Source: a virus
Direction: 5' to 3' (one strand)
IMG/VR virus record: IMGVR_UViG_3300043773_002546
Span: 124,001 to 188,000 of that record
Length of the DNA: 64,000 nt
In this document: piece by piece, positions 50,906 through 59,869 of the stretch
Numbering within the stretch: the first letter of the stretch is position 1
How the letters are laid out: each line of letters begins with the position of its first letter
Notes under the pieces: model-generated
What the model was told of the DNA's origin: nothing
Database searches by the model: none
The model's input: only the letters and a program-made list of their open reading frames with translations
Program-made: the position numbers and the translations under genes

Positions 50906-51276
50906 TGGTGCGCGCTGCGGCCAAGGGAGTTATCAATTACTCCCAGGCCGATCCCACGGACATTAACTGGCGAATCCGGCACCGGCTGCTCCTAAAGGAA
51001 ATTCAGCGACAAGACGATTACACGGTTTTTGACGCCGTGCACCGGCATTGGTTGGCCTACGTTGCACACGGCGCTTTGACAGAGGAAAGTTTCAAGGCGG
51101 TCAAAGAACACGCCGACGAGGCGCTCACCCACGTGCAGGAAGTTATATTTCCGTGGTTGGCGGATCCTGTCGAGGAAAAACCCCAGGAACAAAAAGATAC
51201 AATAAAGCCAGAACACGCCGAGTTAATTGAGCGTTACAAACAGCGTTTCGGGAACCCTGCCGTACAAAAAGAGTAG
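50905..51276 (+). CDS. Small protein following the chaperone-like gene, -1 frame
   Basis: The product has 123 residues from ATG 50905, overlapping the preceding stop as TAATG; the same frame is open upstream past the T5 run. It begins MVRAAAKGVINYSQADPTDI and has a helical acidic middle (EESFKAVKEHADEALTHV). It lies directly before the tape measure. It could be a separate subunit or the extension of the upstream protein made by frameshift. Confidence 0.6.
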   Translation: MVRAAAKGVINYSQADPTDINWRIRHRLLLKEIQRQDDYTVFDAVHRHWLAYVAHGALTEESFKAVKEHADEALTHVQEVIFPWLADPVEEKPQEQKDTIKPEHAELIERYKQRFGNPAVQKE

Positions 51277-51279
51277 CCG

Positions 51280-54200
51280 ATGGAAGGTTTTCGACCGCCA
51301 CAATACGCGCCGGGCCAGAGCAAAGAGCTCATGAACGACCCCATGTCGCTCATGGGAATGATGTTTGGCGTCCCCTTGGCCCAGGGGTTGGCCGGGCCGG
51401 GGCACTTCATTCCGCACCTCCAGCCCGCGCAAAACCTGGCCGACCAGTACATGTCTGCCCGGTACCAGCGCGACCAAATGAGCTCTGTAAGCGACGCCAG
51501 CGCGCGGGGCAACGCCGCCGTTGCCAGCCGCCTGCTGGGCCTGCGGTCGCTGGTGACCGACGCTCCGGCCACGCCGATGAACCGCGAGCAGGCGAACGTT
51601 ATCGCCGGAATCGCTAATAACCCCATCGCTAAAGCCATGGCCGGGCAAGTCATGGGCCCGGAAAATCTCGAGGCGGTGATGTTCGGCCAGCGGGGCGACC
51701 CGTCGGCGCTAGCCAGCTCGACAAACCGCATGGGCTTCTTCCGCCGCGACACAACGGGCGGCCGTCGGATGAGCGGCGAAGGCATGCAGGAGTTTTCGCA
51801 GAACGTCTACGAAAACCTCTACGGCAAGGACGCTGACGTCGCCCAGATGCACGGCTTCATGGCCAGTCAGAGCGGCCAGATCATGGAGGGGCTTTTTGAG
51901 CGCGGCGCGCTGCCACAGGCTATGGGCGATATGTCCGCTGCCGACCGCGTGCGGATGCTTAGCAAGTCTCAGCGCGACGACAAGACCGTCACCCGGCTTG
52001 CCGAGCAGTTTGGCCACCGGGACATGATGGCCCGCGACGAGAAGTACCAGCAGGCGACAGAAGAAGAGCGCAAGCTCATGCTCGCCGACAAAACGGACTC
52101 TTACAAAAGCAAGATTCAAACAACCTTTGAGGAGGCCGACCGCTTCACTCAGGGCGACCCGCGGGCCAAGAGCGCCCAGGAGATCGAGCAGACCGAGGGC
52201 TACGGCACGGCGGCCCGTAACGTCGACAGCACCCGCGTCGCCAAGGTCGCCAAGGATTACGCCGGGGCCCTAGACGCAGTTCGCGAGATCTTCGGCGACA
52301 GCGGACATGGCGACGCCCCAATCGCTGCTTTGATGCAAGCCCTCGACCAGTTCTCCGGCGGTTCCGTGCAGCAGGTAGGCACGGAAAAGGTCGAGAAGAC
52401 TATGCGCGAGATGCGCGTCGCAGCCCAGGCCGCCGGAGTCGGCGCAGAGCACCTGGGCGAGTTAACGGCCCAAATGAACGCGCAGGGGCAGGCAATGGGG
52501 CTCTCGGCGCCGGTGACTATGCAGGCAACGCTGCAAACCGTGCAGGCAGAACGCGCCATGCGCGAGTCGGGCTCATTTTCTAACCCCAAACTTTTTGGCT
52601 CAGTTAACGAAGCTCGCGGGCAAGAGATCATGCGCGCCCGGATGCTCCGCGGCGAAGCCTCCGGCGCAGCCAAGGCCATGGGCGCGCTAACACGGGCCTA
52701 CGAAGAGAACTCCGAGCTTTACAAAGGCACGGAACTAGAGGCCGCGGTCAAGGCCGCGCAGGACCCCAACAGCGGCTACAAGTACACCTACGACGGCAAG
52801 GAGGTCAACCTGGCCGAGATGGTCGGCCGGGGCGGACCCCAGGCCCTCTCGCAGCTGGCGTCCAAGTCCGGCATGGATCAGGAGACTTTTAGTTCTTACT
52901 TCCTTGATCCCGGCTCGCAGGAATACGCCCAGAAAAATACGGGATTAGCTTTCGCCGGGCAGAAGTACCAGCTGGCCCGCGATATCACCCGCGGCTTCAG
53001 CGGTAACGTCGCTAGCCGTTTCCGCCGTGACGCCGTGCAAGCACTAAAACCAAACGACATGACCGCCGCTCAGTTTGAGCGGTACAACAACGATATATCG
53101 CGCGAGTTTAGCGGCGCCATGGGCCGCGTAATTGTCGAAGAGACCGGCGGCATGTCTCAGTCCGACCGCGCTGCGCATATGGAAAAGCGCCATACGGACA
53201 TTCTCGCCGAGAGCTTTCAAAAACGTGGCGACGACGAAAAGACGGCGCGGCGCAAAGCAGAAACTTATTCTGCGGCGGCTTTCGGTGATTCGGAGGCCAA
53301 GCGGCGTCAAACGTTCGGGGCCATGTCCGCTAGGGCGAACACAGTCTCCAAAAACCTAACCGGCGAAGAGATCGTTGTTAACAGCCAAGTGAACAACGAG
53401 AAGGTCGCCGAGAAGATGCAGGAAGTTCGCGTTGAGGACGCCAATCGCGCCGAGCGTTCCAAGCAGGCCGAGATGGGCATGGAGTCTAACGTCGCCCAAC
53501 GAGTTGGCGACACGCTCGACGCCCTGGGCAAGGACCCAAGCATGTCAGGCGCCGAGGCCGCTCGGCGGATCGCGGCGCCGGTGAACGTGCAGGAGATGCG
53601 CAACAAATACGGCCCCGAGCTGGCTTCCGGCCTGGCGGCCGCTGAAGGAATGCTCAGTTCCGGCAACGCGGAGACCAAGGCCAACGCTGAGAAGATCATG
53701 GCGGGGATCTACGACGGCACGAACGCCAACGCCGTCACCGGCGGCGCAGCTGCCCTAGCCGACCAGGTTTTCGGTGCTGCTGACGCGCCTGCCTCCAAAG
53801 AAATGCGAAACCTGATGAGCCGCGCGGCCTCCGGCAATAAGGAGGCTATGCAGCAGGCGCAAGAGCGGATCGCCGCGCAAAACGGCACGAGCGAAGAAGG
53901 CCAGGCCAAAACAAAGCAAGCCATGGACATGCTTGGCGCCTTGGGCAAGGCCAAGGATGTCGATCTTTACGGCGCTGGCTACCGGCCGCCGACCGCCGCG
54001 CAGGTCAACGCCGAGCAGGCGGCCGAGCAAGACAAACTTCGTACCGTTGGGGCCGATACCGTGCCCGCGTCCCAGGTCGACGAAGAAACAATTAATAATC
54101 GCGCTGACGGCCTCGTGCCGTCCTCGCAGACAATCTCGCCGTCGGATATCGCCGCCGTGCAGGCCGTGGGCGGCGACAACGGCCCGATGGCCGACGCGAT

Positions 54201-55146
54201 TGGCGTCGGGCAGCGCCTGGCCACAGCCACCGCCGTGGCCGCGACTATGGGCGCGCCGCGTCTGGCACGAGCCGCCGCAGCCGCGGAAGCAGCTGCAGCA
54301 GGCGGCGGGGTCGCGCAGAGCGCGGTTGATGCCGCAGGGCTCATTAACGGCGCTGCCGGTGCGGCGGACACAGCGGTAAGCGCCACGAATTTTGTTGCCG
54401 GGACCCAAGCAGCCCAAAAGCTCGCCCCTACCGCCGCCGCCAAAGCGGGCGCGTTGATGAGCAAAGCTGCTCCATTTGCGGCGGCGGCTGGCAAGGTCGC
54501 GACGGTCGCAGCGCCGGTACTAGGCGGGCTCACTGGCGCGCTGCAGGCGGACGATGTCAATCGCGGCACGCTCGAGGCCACAGCGTTGGGCGCTTTGACC
54601 GGCGACGCCAAGACAGGCAGCGCAATCAGCGGTTTTGTCGGCATCGAGGAGGGCTCGACGACCGACAAGGCTCTGGGTGTTGCGGGCGCCGCCGCGAACA
54701 TGGCGATGCTCGGCGCCGCAGTCGGAAGCTTTGTTCCGGGCGTGGGCACGGCAATCGGCGCTGGCATCGGCGGCCTGATTGGCGCCGGTACAGAAATGTA
54801 CAAGTGGGCGACAGAAGACGAGTCTGTGCACGCCAAAACAACTAAGCCGGAAGAAACCGTCGACGCTGTTGCGGCAAGCAACCCGCTGCCTGAGCACGAC
54901 GCGCAAAAATCCGTGCAGCAAGTCGCTAACGCGCAGAGCGCCATCAAACGGACCGTCGAGTCCACGCCGACCGTCCAGGCCAGCGGCGGTCGAGGCAGCA
55001 GCGGCGGGGGCGAGATGAACATCAACGGCACACTGGCGCTCCGCGGCCTTCAAGAGGCACTGATCTCCGCCAGCGCCCAGGTGCCGATGGATTCGCCGGA
55101 CGGCGGCGCCCCGGTGTTTAACGGCAACGTAGCGGGAGCGTTCTAA
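51280..55146 (+). CDS. Tape measure protein
   Basis: The product has 1288 residues, the longest in the tail block and in the usual position. It is mostly helical, Ala/Gly/Gln/Met-rich, with long coiled-coil-prone stretches. Near the C-terminus an Ala/Gly-rich hydrophobic region (about 1110-1172, ending GVGTAIGAGIGGLIGAG) could cross or insert in the host membrane. The C-terminal 90 residues are low-complexity. A length of 1288 residues would predict a tail of roughly 190 nm by the usual 0.15 nm per residue rule. Confidence 0.65.
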   Translation: MEGFRPPQYAPGQSKELMNDPMSLMGMMFGVPLAQGLAGPGHFIPHLQPAQNLADQYMSARYQRDQMSSVSDASARGNAAVASRLLGLRSLVTDAPATPMNREQANVIAGIANNPIAKAMAGQVMGPENLEAVMFGQRGDPSALASSTNRMGFFRRDTTGGRRMSGEGMQEFSQNVYENLYGKDADVAQMHGFMASQSGQIMEGLFERGALPQAMGDMSAADRVRMLSKSQRDDKTVTRLAEQFGHRDMMARDEKYQQATEEERKLMLADKTDSYKSKIQTTFEEADRFTQGDPRAKSAQEIEQTEGYGTAARNVDSTRVAKVAKDYAGALDAVREIFGDSGHGDAPIAALMQALDQFSGGSVQQVGTEKVEKTMREMRVAAQAAGVGAEHLGELTAQMNAQGQAMGLSAPVTMQATLQTVQAERAMRESGSFSNPKLFGSVNEARGQEIMRARMLRGEASGAAKAMGALTRAYEENSELYKGTELEAAVKAAQDPNSGYKYTYDGKEVNLAEMVGRGGPQALSQLASKSGMDQETFSSYFLDPGSQEYAQKNTGLAFAGQKYQLARDITRGFSGNVASRFRRDAVQALKPNDMTAAQFERYNNDISREFSGAMGRVIVEETGGMSQSDRAAHMEKRHTDILAESFQKRGDDEKTARRKAETYSAAAFGDSEAKRRQTFGAMSARANTVSKNLTGEEIVVNSQVNNEKVAEKMQEVRVEDANRAERSKQAEMGMESNVAQRVGDTLDALGKDPSMSGAEAARRIAAPVNVQEMRNKYGPELASGLAAAEGMLSSGNAETKANAEKIMAGIYDGTNANAVTGGAAALADQVFGAADAPASKEMRNLMSRAASGNKEAMQQAQERIAAQNGTSEEGQAKTKQAMDMLGALGKAKDVDLYGAGYRPPTAAQVNAEQAAEQDKLRTVGADTVPASQVDEETINNRADGLVPSSQTISPSDIAAVQAVGGDNGPMADAIGVGQRLATATAVAATMGAPRLARAAAAAEAAAAGGGVAQSAVDAAGLINGAAGAADTAVSATNFVAGTQAAQKLAPTAAAKAGALMSKAAPFAAAAGKVATVAAPVLGGLTGALQADDVNRGTLEATALGALTGDAKTGSAISGFVGIEEGSTTDKALGVAGAAANMAMLGAAVGSFVPGVGTAIGAGIGGLIGAGTEMYKWATEDESVHAKTTKPEETVDAVAASNPLPEHDAQKSVQQVANAQSAIKRTVESTPTVQASGGRGSSGGGEMNINGTLALRGLQEALISASAQVPMDSPDGGAPVFNGNVAGAF

Positions 55147-55607
55147 TGTCTAAAAGCATTTTTGCCCAGTGCGACGGCGTAGTCTCCAAAGTGCCGTTTA
55201 ACTGCGAAAACGGCGCGGTATTCAAGTTCACCATCGGCGGCGCAGCGTTGACCATGCCGGTGACGGGATTCCTACTGGAGCTCAGCGGCAACTATCAGTT
55301 TCTGCACACTGTCAGCGACTTTATCTACTTCTACGCTTTTGGCGACCGTGTCGGCGAGCTGACCATTTCCGGCATGGGTTTTATTGGCAACGGTTGTCCC
55401 GGGCAAGAAGAAGGCGGGCTGTGCAAGGCCTACGGCTATTACATGGACAATCGCATTGCCGCCAAGGGCGACGCGCTGCCGATCAGCATGGACAGCTGCG
55501 GCTCGTTCTTCGCCTTTCTCACCGGCATGCGCTTAGAGATTCCTAAAGCGGATTTGCCCATCGGTCAGTATTCGTTGCGGTTTCATGTCGTACCGAACAA
55601 GAATTAA
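55146..55607 (+). CDS. Baseplate or tube-initiator-type protein
   Basis: The product has 153 residues; ATG overlaps the tape-measure stop (TAATG). It is beta-rich and tube-like in pattern (GAVFKFTIGGAALTMPVTGF, RVGELTISGMGFIGNGC, MRLEIPKADLPIGQYSLRF) and contains six Cys. Position after the tape measure fits a tube-initiator or hub component. The specific call is inferred. Confidence 0.5.
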   Translation: MSKSIFAQCDGVVSKVPFNCENGAVFKFTIGGAALTMPVTGFLLELSGNYQFLHTVSDFIYFYAFGDRVGELTISGMGFIGNGCPGQEEGGLCKAYGYYMDNRIAAKGDALPISMDSCGSFFAFLTGMRLEIPKADLPIGQYSLRFHVVPNKN

Positions 55608-55610
55608 ATC

Positions 55611-56408
55611 ATGATTAACCACGCGCGCACACTACTGCTGAACGTCTCCGGCGCGACCAACTCCCGCGAGGAGCCTGGGGAAGAGTACACCCCCGAAACC
55701 TTTGCGGCCTTTGAGCTGCCGTCGTTTTTGCAGGCAGTGCGTCGCGTGCTATTGGGCGCGGCTCCAGACCGGTACTTCTTGAACTGCCGAGCACGCGAGC
55801 TTATGCAACTGCTGCACACTACGGAACTAGCGGAGTATGTTTATCAACTCGACCCGCGCGTGACTTACTGGCCCGAGCAGCCGGGCGTTATAAGCCCGCG
55901 GACAGCGATCATCAGTACGCAAAACCAGGGCCCAGCGAGCACCAAGCTGTTGCTCTTTGGTACGCCGCGTAGCAACACGCTTTTGGGCCGCTCGCGCTAC
56001 GGTTACCGCATCAGCGTCGAGACCGGTCTGGAGCAGCCTTTCCGGGTGAACATCCGCACGGACGACCTGGTTGATCATTACACCGAATTCAACAACCTTG
56101 CTCTGAGCCCCGTCGTTAATTTTCCCGACGCGCCGCTAAAACTCCGCGTGCAGAACCCGCAAACCGGCGCGGCCTGGTCAGTAACTACAACCGCGCAACC
56201 AGATCCAGTTATTACCACGCTGTTGCCGGTGCTCGAGATTCTTGGCGAGCCGGTGTTGCTGGAGCTGTTCGGCGTCAGCACTAAAGACGAGCCCTATGCT
56301 ACATTTCGCAATCTGTGGTTCGATCATCCGCTGCCGGTGTACCGACTGGCCGGGCTGGTGCTAGCCACGATCTATCGCACGGACGAAGTGTACCGCCGCA
56401 CGAGGTAA
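55611..56408 (+). CDS. Baseplate-region protein, unknown
   Basis: The product has 265 residues. Mixed helical and beta pattern (FLQAVRRVLLGAAPDRYFLN, TKLLLFGTPRSNTLLGRSRY). No domain is recognised. It lies between the tube-initiator candidate and the hub gene, separated by a few bases from each. Confidence 0.55.
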   Translation: MINHARTLLLNVSGATNSREEPGEEYTPETFAAFELPSFLQAVRRVLLGAAPDRYFLNCRARELMQLLHTTELAEYVYQLDPRVTYWPEQPGVISPRTAIISTQNQGPASTKLLLFGTPRSNTLLGRSRYGYRISVETGLEQPFRVNIRTDDLVDHYTEFNNLALSPVVNFPDAPLKLRVQNPQTGAAWSVTTTAQPDPVITTLLPVLEILGEPVLLELFGVSTKDEPYATFRNLWFDHPLPVYRLAGLVLATIYRTDEVYRRTR

Positions 56409-56410
56409 TT

Positions 56411-58096
56411 ATGGCTCACGAAACGCCTTACGTTTACTCGAAGTTCAAGCTCCGCGCCGTAATTGGCGGATTTGAGTTTCCCGACATCGTTTCCATCAGC
56501 GCGACGTTCGGCCTGAACTCGATTCCCGAGGCAACGCTTATCGTGGCTAGCGGCAAAGATACCCGCACCGGCCAGCCTGCCACAATTCACAGGGTCAAAG
56601 GAGAGCTTGAGGCCCGCGCTGAGGCGGTCGTGTATCTGGAAGTGATTACCACCGGCGGCCAAACGGACAAGATGCCCTCCGGTGAGTTCACGATCTTCCG
56701 CGGGTACTACTCCGGGCTGGGTTACACGCGAAGCTTTAACGAGGCGCATTTCCAGATCCACCTAATCCATTGGCTGGACGACCTGAACAACTCCTCGATG
56801 CTTAACGGCAACTGGTTCCCAGGCGCGCCCTACGATCTGGCTCAAAGCGCCGTGGTCGAGGCGCTGAATTTAACCGAGGGTGACGCCGGAGGGCAGGGAG
56901 GCGGCGGAGGCGGCGACGCCGATTACATCATGCCTGTGCCAACCATCGACGCGGCGGGAGACGTCGTCACGGCCGCTAATATCGGCGAGGACCTGTGGGG
57001 TAAAGTGCTCAAGCGCGTTTTTGAGAAAGTGGCCAACTGGCCCGCGCCGCACTGGCAGAACCCCGATGAAAAGGGCAACGAGGCCGCGCTAAAGGCTTTA
57101 GAACGCATGCCGGGAACTGCACCCGCGCCTGTGCCGTTGGCGTTGGACGTCAAAGGCATGGACTCGATGAACATCGAAAACTCTATTCGTCAAGGCCTGA
57201 CCAAAGACGCTTGTGAGTCGTTCGCTTACACGACGTTTTGGAGCAAACTTGTCGGCGATTACGCGCCGCAGTTTCTCTTCGCGGTTTCCCCGGCCGTGGA
57301 CTGGGCCTTGCCAATTCCGCTCTACGGCGGTTTGCGCGAGCCCTACAAGAAGATCTTTGAAGACGAGTACGGCTATGCGAACTTCCAGGCCAGCATGCAG
57401 CAAATCATCGAGTCGGTCGACGTGTACTACTCTGCGGTTTCCGACTGCGGCAACAACAACGGCGAAGTGGCGGGCACGGTCCCTAGCCTGGCCGAACCGT
57501 TGGGCTACTTCCCCACGACACCAGGGCAGAATAAGAAGGGCATGAAGCTCGTCAAAGAACCGCCTACCTGGATGACGAACATCGTCCCCTGGTCGGCGTA
57601 CCCAGGGCGGACCACGGGAGTGACCGCCAAGCAGCCCGGCGACTGCTGCGCGCCACAGACCGGCGAGAGCGAGCCGCCGGGCGAATGGAAGCCGCCGGGC
57701 GAGGCTGTCAAAGAGCAACAGGATAGCCAGGCCCTCAATCGCTTTGCTGAGCACTGGTACAAGACCGAAGTGCTCTCCATGAGGTACGGCGAGCTCTCCG
57801 GTAAACTTAGGTTTGATATTGCGCCGGGCAGCATCGTGGAGATTGAGACGCCGACCCGCGACAAGGACGTTGAGCCGACGCTAGCAGACTCCTTGTTTGC
57901 GATCGTCATGAAAGTGTCGTTTCACATTAACGGAGAAAAAGCCACAGCCGGTACTAGCTTTATGCTCAGCCAGCTGCGCTCGCTTCGGGAAAACCAAGAC
58001 GATCAATTCTCCGGCTGCGAGACCTGCGGCGGCGAAGACCGGCCGCCGATGTACACCCAGCCCTGGCGCGGCGGAGAACTAGCCAAGAAGAATTAA
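56411..58096 (+). CDS. Baseplate hub protein (gp27/gpD-like)
   Basis: The product has 561 residues from ATG 56411. The N-terminal domain (FPDIVSISATFGLNSIPEAT, FTIFRGYYSGLGYTRSFNEA) has the tube-like fold pattern of hub proteins such as phage gpD/gp44 and T4 gp27. Gly-rich and Pro-rich loops occur at about 158-170 and 410-430 with an Arg/Gly/Cys loop CCAPQTGESEPPGE. The C-terminal domain ends with a Cys pair (GCETCGG). Together with the spike it would form the hub. Confidence 0.6.
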   Translation: MAHETPYVYSKFKLRAVIGGFEFPDIVSISATFGLNSIPEATLIVASGKDTRTGQPATIHRVKGELEARAEAVVYLEVITTGGQTDKMPSGEFTIFRGYYSGLGYTRSFNEAHFQIHLIHWLDDLNNSSMLNGNWFPGAPYDLAQSAVVEALNLTEGDAGGQGGGGGGDADYIMPVPTIDAAGDVVTAANIGEDLWGKVLKRVFEKVANWPAPHWQNPDEKGNEAALKALERMPGTAPAPVPLALDVKGMDSMNIENSIRQGLTKDACESFAYTTFWSKLVGDYAPQFLFAVSPAVDWALPIPLYGGLREPYKKIFEDEYGYANFQASMQQIIESVDVYYSAVSDCGNNNGEVAGTVPSLAEPLGYFPTTPGQNKKGMKLVKEPPTWMTNIVPWSAYPGRTTGVTAKQPGDCCAPQTGESEPPGEWKPPGEAVKEQQDSQALNRFAEHWYKTEVLSMRYGELSGKLRFDIAPGSIVEIETPTRDKDVEPTLADSLFAIVMKVSFHINGEKATAGTSFMLSQLRSLRENQDDQFSGCETCGGEDRPPMYTQPWRGGELAKKN

Positions 58097-58098
58097 CT

Positions 58099-58914
58099 AT
58101 GCCCAGCAACACCAGCAAACCATCGCCGTCAATCCTTGATGACGTGCCCATGCCTTTTTCGCAGCCGCCGAAGATTCACGGCGTTGGCGATGATTTTCTA
58201 CCCGCGTACCAGACCTGGCAGACGCAACGCACGCCGCAGAACAACACAGCGCTGTTAAAAACCTTGCAGCCGGTCTTGGATACGGCCGTCACCAGTTACG
58301 CGGGCGGCAACCAGAGCCCGACAATCAAGTCGCGGGCCAAACTCATGGCGCTAAAAGCCATGGAGAGCTTTGACCCTAACCGCGGCAACGTCCGCACCCA
58401 TCTGCTCAGCCAGCTCCAGAGCCTGCGGAGGCTTTCGGCGCAAGAGCAGAACATCATCCACCTCCCTGAGCAGGTCGGCCTGGACTTCCAAAACCTCAAC
58501 GAGAGCGAGAACGAGCTGCGGGACAGCATGGGGCGCGACCCGACTGACGAGGAGCTGTCTAATCACACGAACCTTTCCGTACGTCGAATCCGCAAGATCC
58601 GCAAGTTCCACCAGCCGATCTCCGAAGGCACAGTCGTCGGCCAAGAGAGCGACGAGAACGACCCGACGGACATCGCTAGCCAAGTGCCCGGCGGGGGCCA
58701 TCGCGCAGCGGACGCCTGGATGAACTTTGTCTACGACGATCTGGGCGCTACTGACAAGTTGATCATGGATATGACCTTGGGCCGCAACGGCAAACGCCGC
58801 ACGCCGACTCAGGAGATCGCCCGCAAACTGGGGATTACTCCCGGCGCCGTGAGCCAGCGTGCGGCCAAGATTCAAACGATGCTCGACAAGCGGTACACCC
58901 AAGGCGGATTCTAG
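58099..58914 (+). CDS. Sigma-70-family RNA polymerase sigma factor
   Basis: The product has 271 residues. Region 2 is recognisable: SRAKLMALKAMESFDPNRGN (about 78-97), with the FDP-x-RG that precedes the core-binding/-10 region. Region 3 pattern: GRDPTDEELSNHTNLSVRRI (about 145-164). Region 4 contains the -35-recognition HTH, TPTQEIARKLGITPGAVSQR (235-254). Region 1.1 is absent and the size fits group 3 (FliA-like) factors. It is the third gene of the hub/wedge run, so it may be expressed late and could be packaged with the phage polymerase. Promoters it reads are unknown. Confidence 0.8.
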   Translation: MPSNTSKPSPSILDDVPMPFSQPPKIHGVGDDFLPAYQTWQTQRTPQNNTALLKTLQPVLDTAVTSYAGGNQSPTIKSRAKLMALKAMESFDPNRGNVRTHLLSQLQSLRRLSAQEQNIIHLPEQVGLDFQNLNESENELRDSMGRDPTDEELSNHTNLSVRRIRKIRKFHQPISEGTVVGQESDENDPTDIASQVPGGGHRAADAWMNFVYDDLGATDKLIMDMTLGRNGKRRTPTQEIARKLGITPGAVSQRAAKIQTMLDKRYTQGGF

Positions 58915-58923
58915 GAGCACAAC

Positions 58924-59391
58924 ATGGGACAAAGCAGCCCCAAAGGCAAAGTCGACGGCAAGTTTGAGGCCCGCACGCAGGACCTGGAAAGTTCTGCGCA
59001 GCAGATCTCTCAAGCCTTTAAGGACGTCTCCCAGCCGCGGCCTTGGCACACCCCCAAAGAGCTCAAAGAACGCGAACTGCTCGATGTGCCAGGATTGCAC
59101 GAGCCGGTGTGGAACCGCAACGACATCAACAAGATCTACTCCGAAGAAGTTCTCGGCGGGTCCAAAGACAAAAGCGGAACCGTAGGTGACCTAATCGCCA
59201 TGAAGTGGCAGGCGGACTTCATGGCCGCCGAGGAGCGCGCTTTCCGCATGCGGCACGCCAGCTTTGTGCGCTGCGCTTGTCTAATGCACGGGCGGCTAGA
59301 CGGCCACGGCAAGCCGGAGAAAGGCATATTCTCCTACCTTAAAAAAGCCGTGCAGAGCTACATCGACACTGGTCGCGCTAACGGAGGCTGA
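58924..59391 (+). CDS. Hypothetical protein next to the sigma-like gene
   Basis: The product has 155 residues, mainly polar and helical, with a Pro/Trp patch (SQPRPWHTPKELKERELLDV) and two Cys (RCACLMHGR). It is tightly placed between the sigma-like gene and the gp25-like gene. It could be an anti-sigma or a baseplate part; nothing in sequence decides. Confidence 0.55.
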   Translation: MGQSSPKGKVDGKFEARTQDLESSAQQISQAFKDVSQPRPWHTPKELKERELLDVPGLHEPVWNRNDINKIYSEEVLGGSKDKSGTVGDLIAMKWQADFMAAEERAFRMRHASFVRCACLMHGRLDGHGKPEKGIFSYLKKAVQSYIDTGRANGG

Positions 59392-59393
59392 GC

Positions 59394-59861
59394 ATGGCAC
59401 TGCAAGATTACGCAAACCGTAAGTACGACTACCTGGCCTTCCGCGGCGTGGCCGCCGAAGGCGACGCGAAGCTGGGTCTGGCGCTGTATAGCGAGGACAC
59501 CAGCGGGCAGATTTGCACGGGCATCCAGAAACTGTCCCAGCGCTGGGCCCTGGAGTTTCTCACTGAAAAAGGTTCCATGCCCGGCAATCCGGAACGCGGC
59601 TGCGATTTCATGACGTTTGTGCGCCAAGGGCGGCTTCGCACGCAGGTGGACGTAATATCGACTTTTAACACCGCCAATTTGTTTATTACCCGCAACCTGC
59701 GCAACGAAGAGTACGCCGATATGCCCGCTGATGAGCGGTTTGCGTCGTCAGAAATCCTCTCGGTCGCGATCCTGCCCGGGTATGTTAACTTGAGTGTCAT
59801 GATTACCAGCCGCGCCGGTGACGAGCGCGCCGTTATCCTCCCAATTTCCACGTTGCCGTAG
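59394..59861 (+). CDS. Baseplate wedge protein, gp25-like
   Basis: The product has 155 residues. The gp25-type core is seen as GIQKLSQRWALEFLTEKGSM (about 43-62), then GNPERGCDFMTFVRQG and NTANLFITRNL. T4 gp25 and its relatives initiate sheath assembly. The next gene is a gpJ-like wedge protein, the normal pairing. Confidence 0.7.
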   Translation: MALQDYANRKYDYLAFRGVAAEGDAKLGLALYSEDTSGQICTGIQKLSQRWALEFLTEKGSMPGNPERGCDFMTFVRQGRLRTQVDVISTFNTANLFITRNLRNEEYADMPADERFASSEILSVAILPGYVNLSVMITSRAGDERAVILPISTLP

Positions 59862-59869
59862 GTGCGTTT

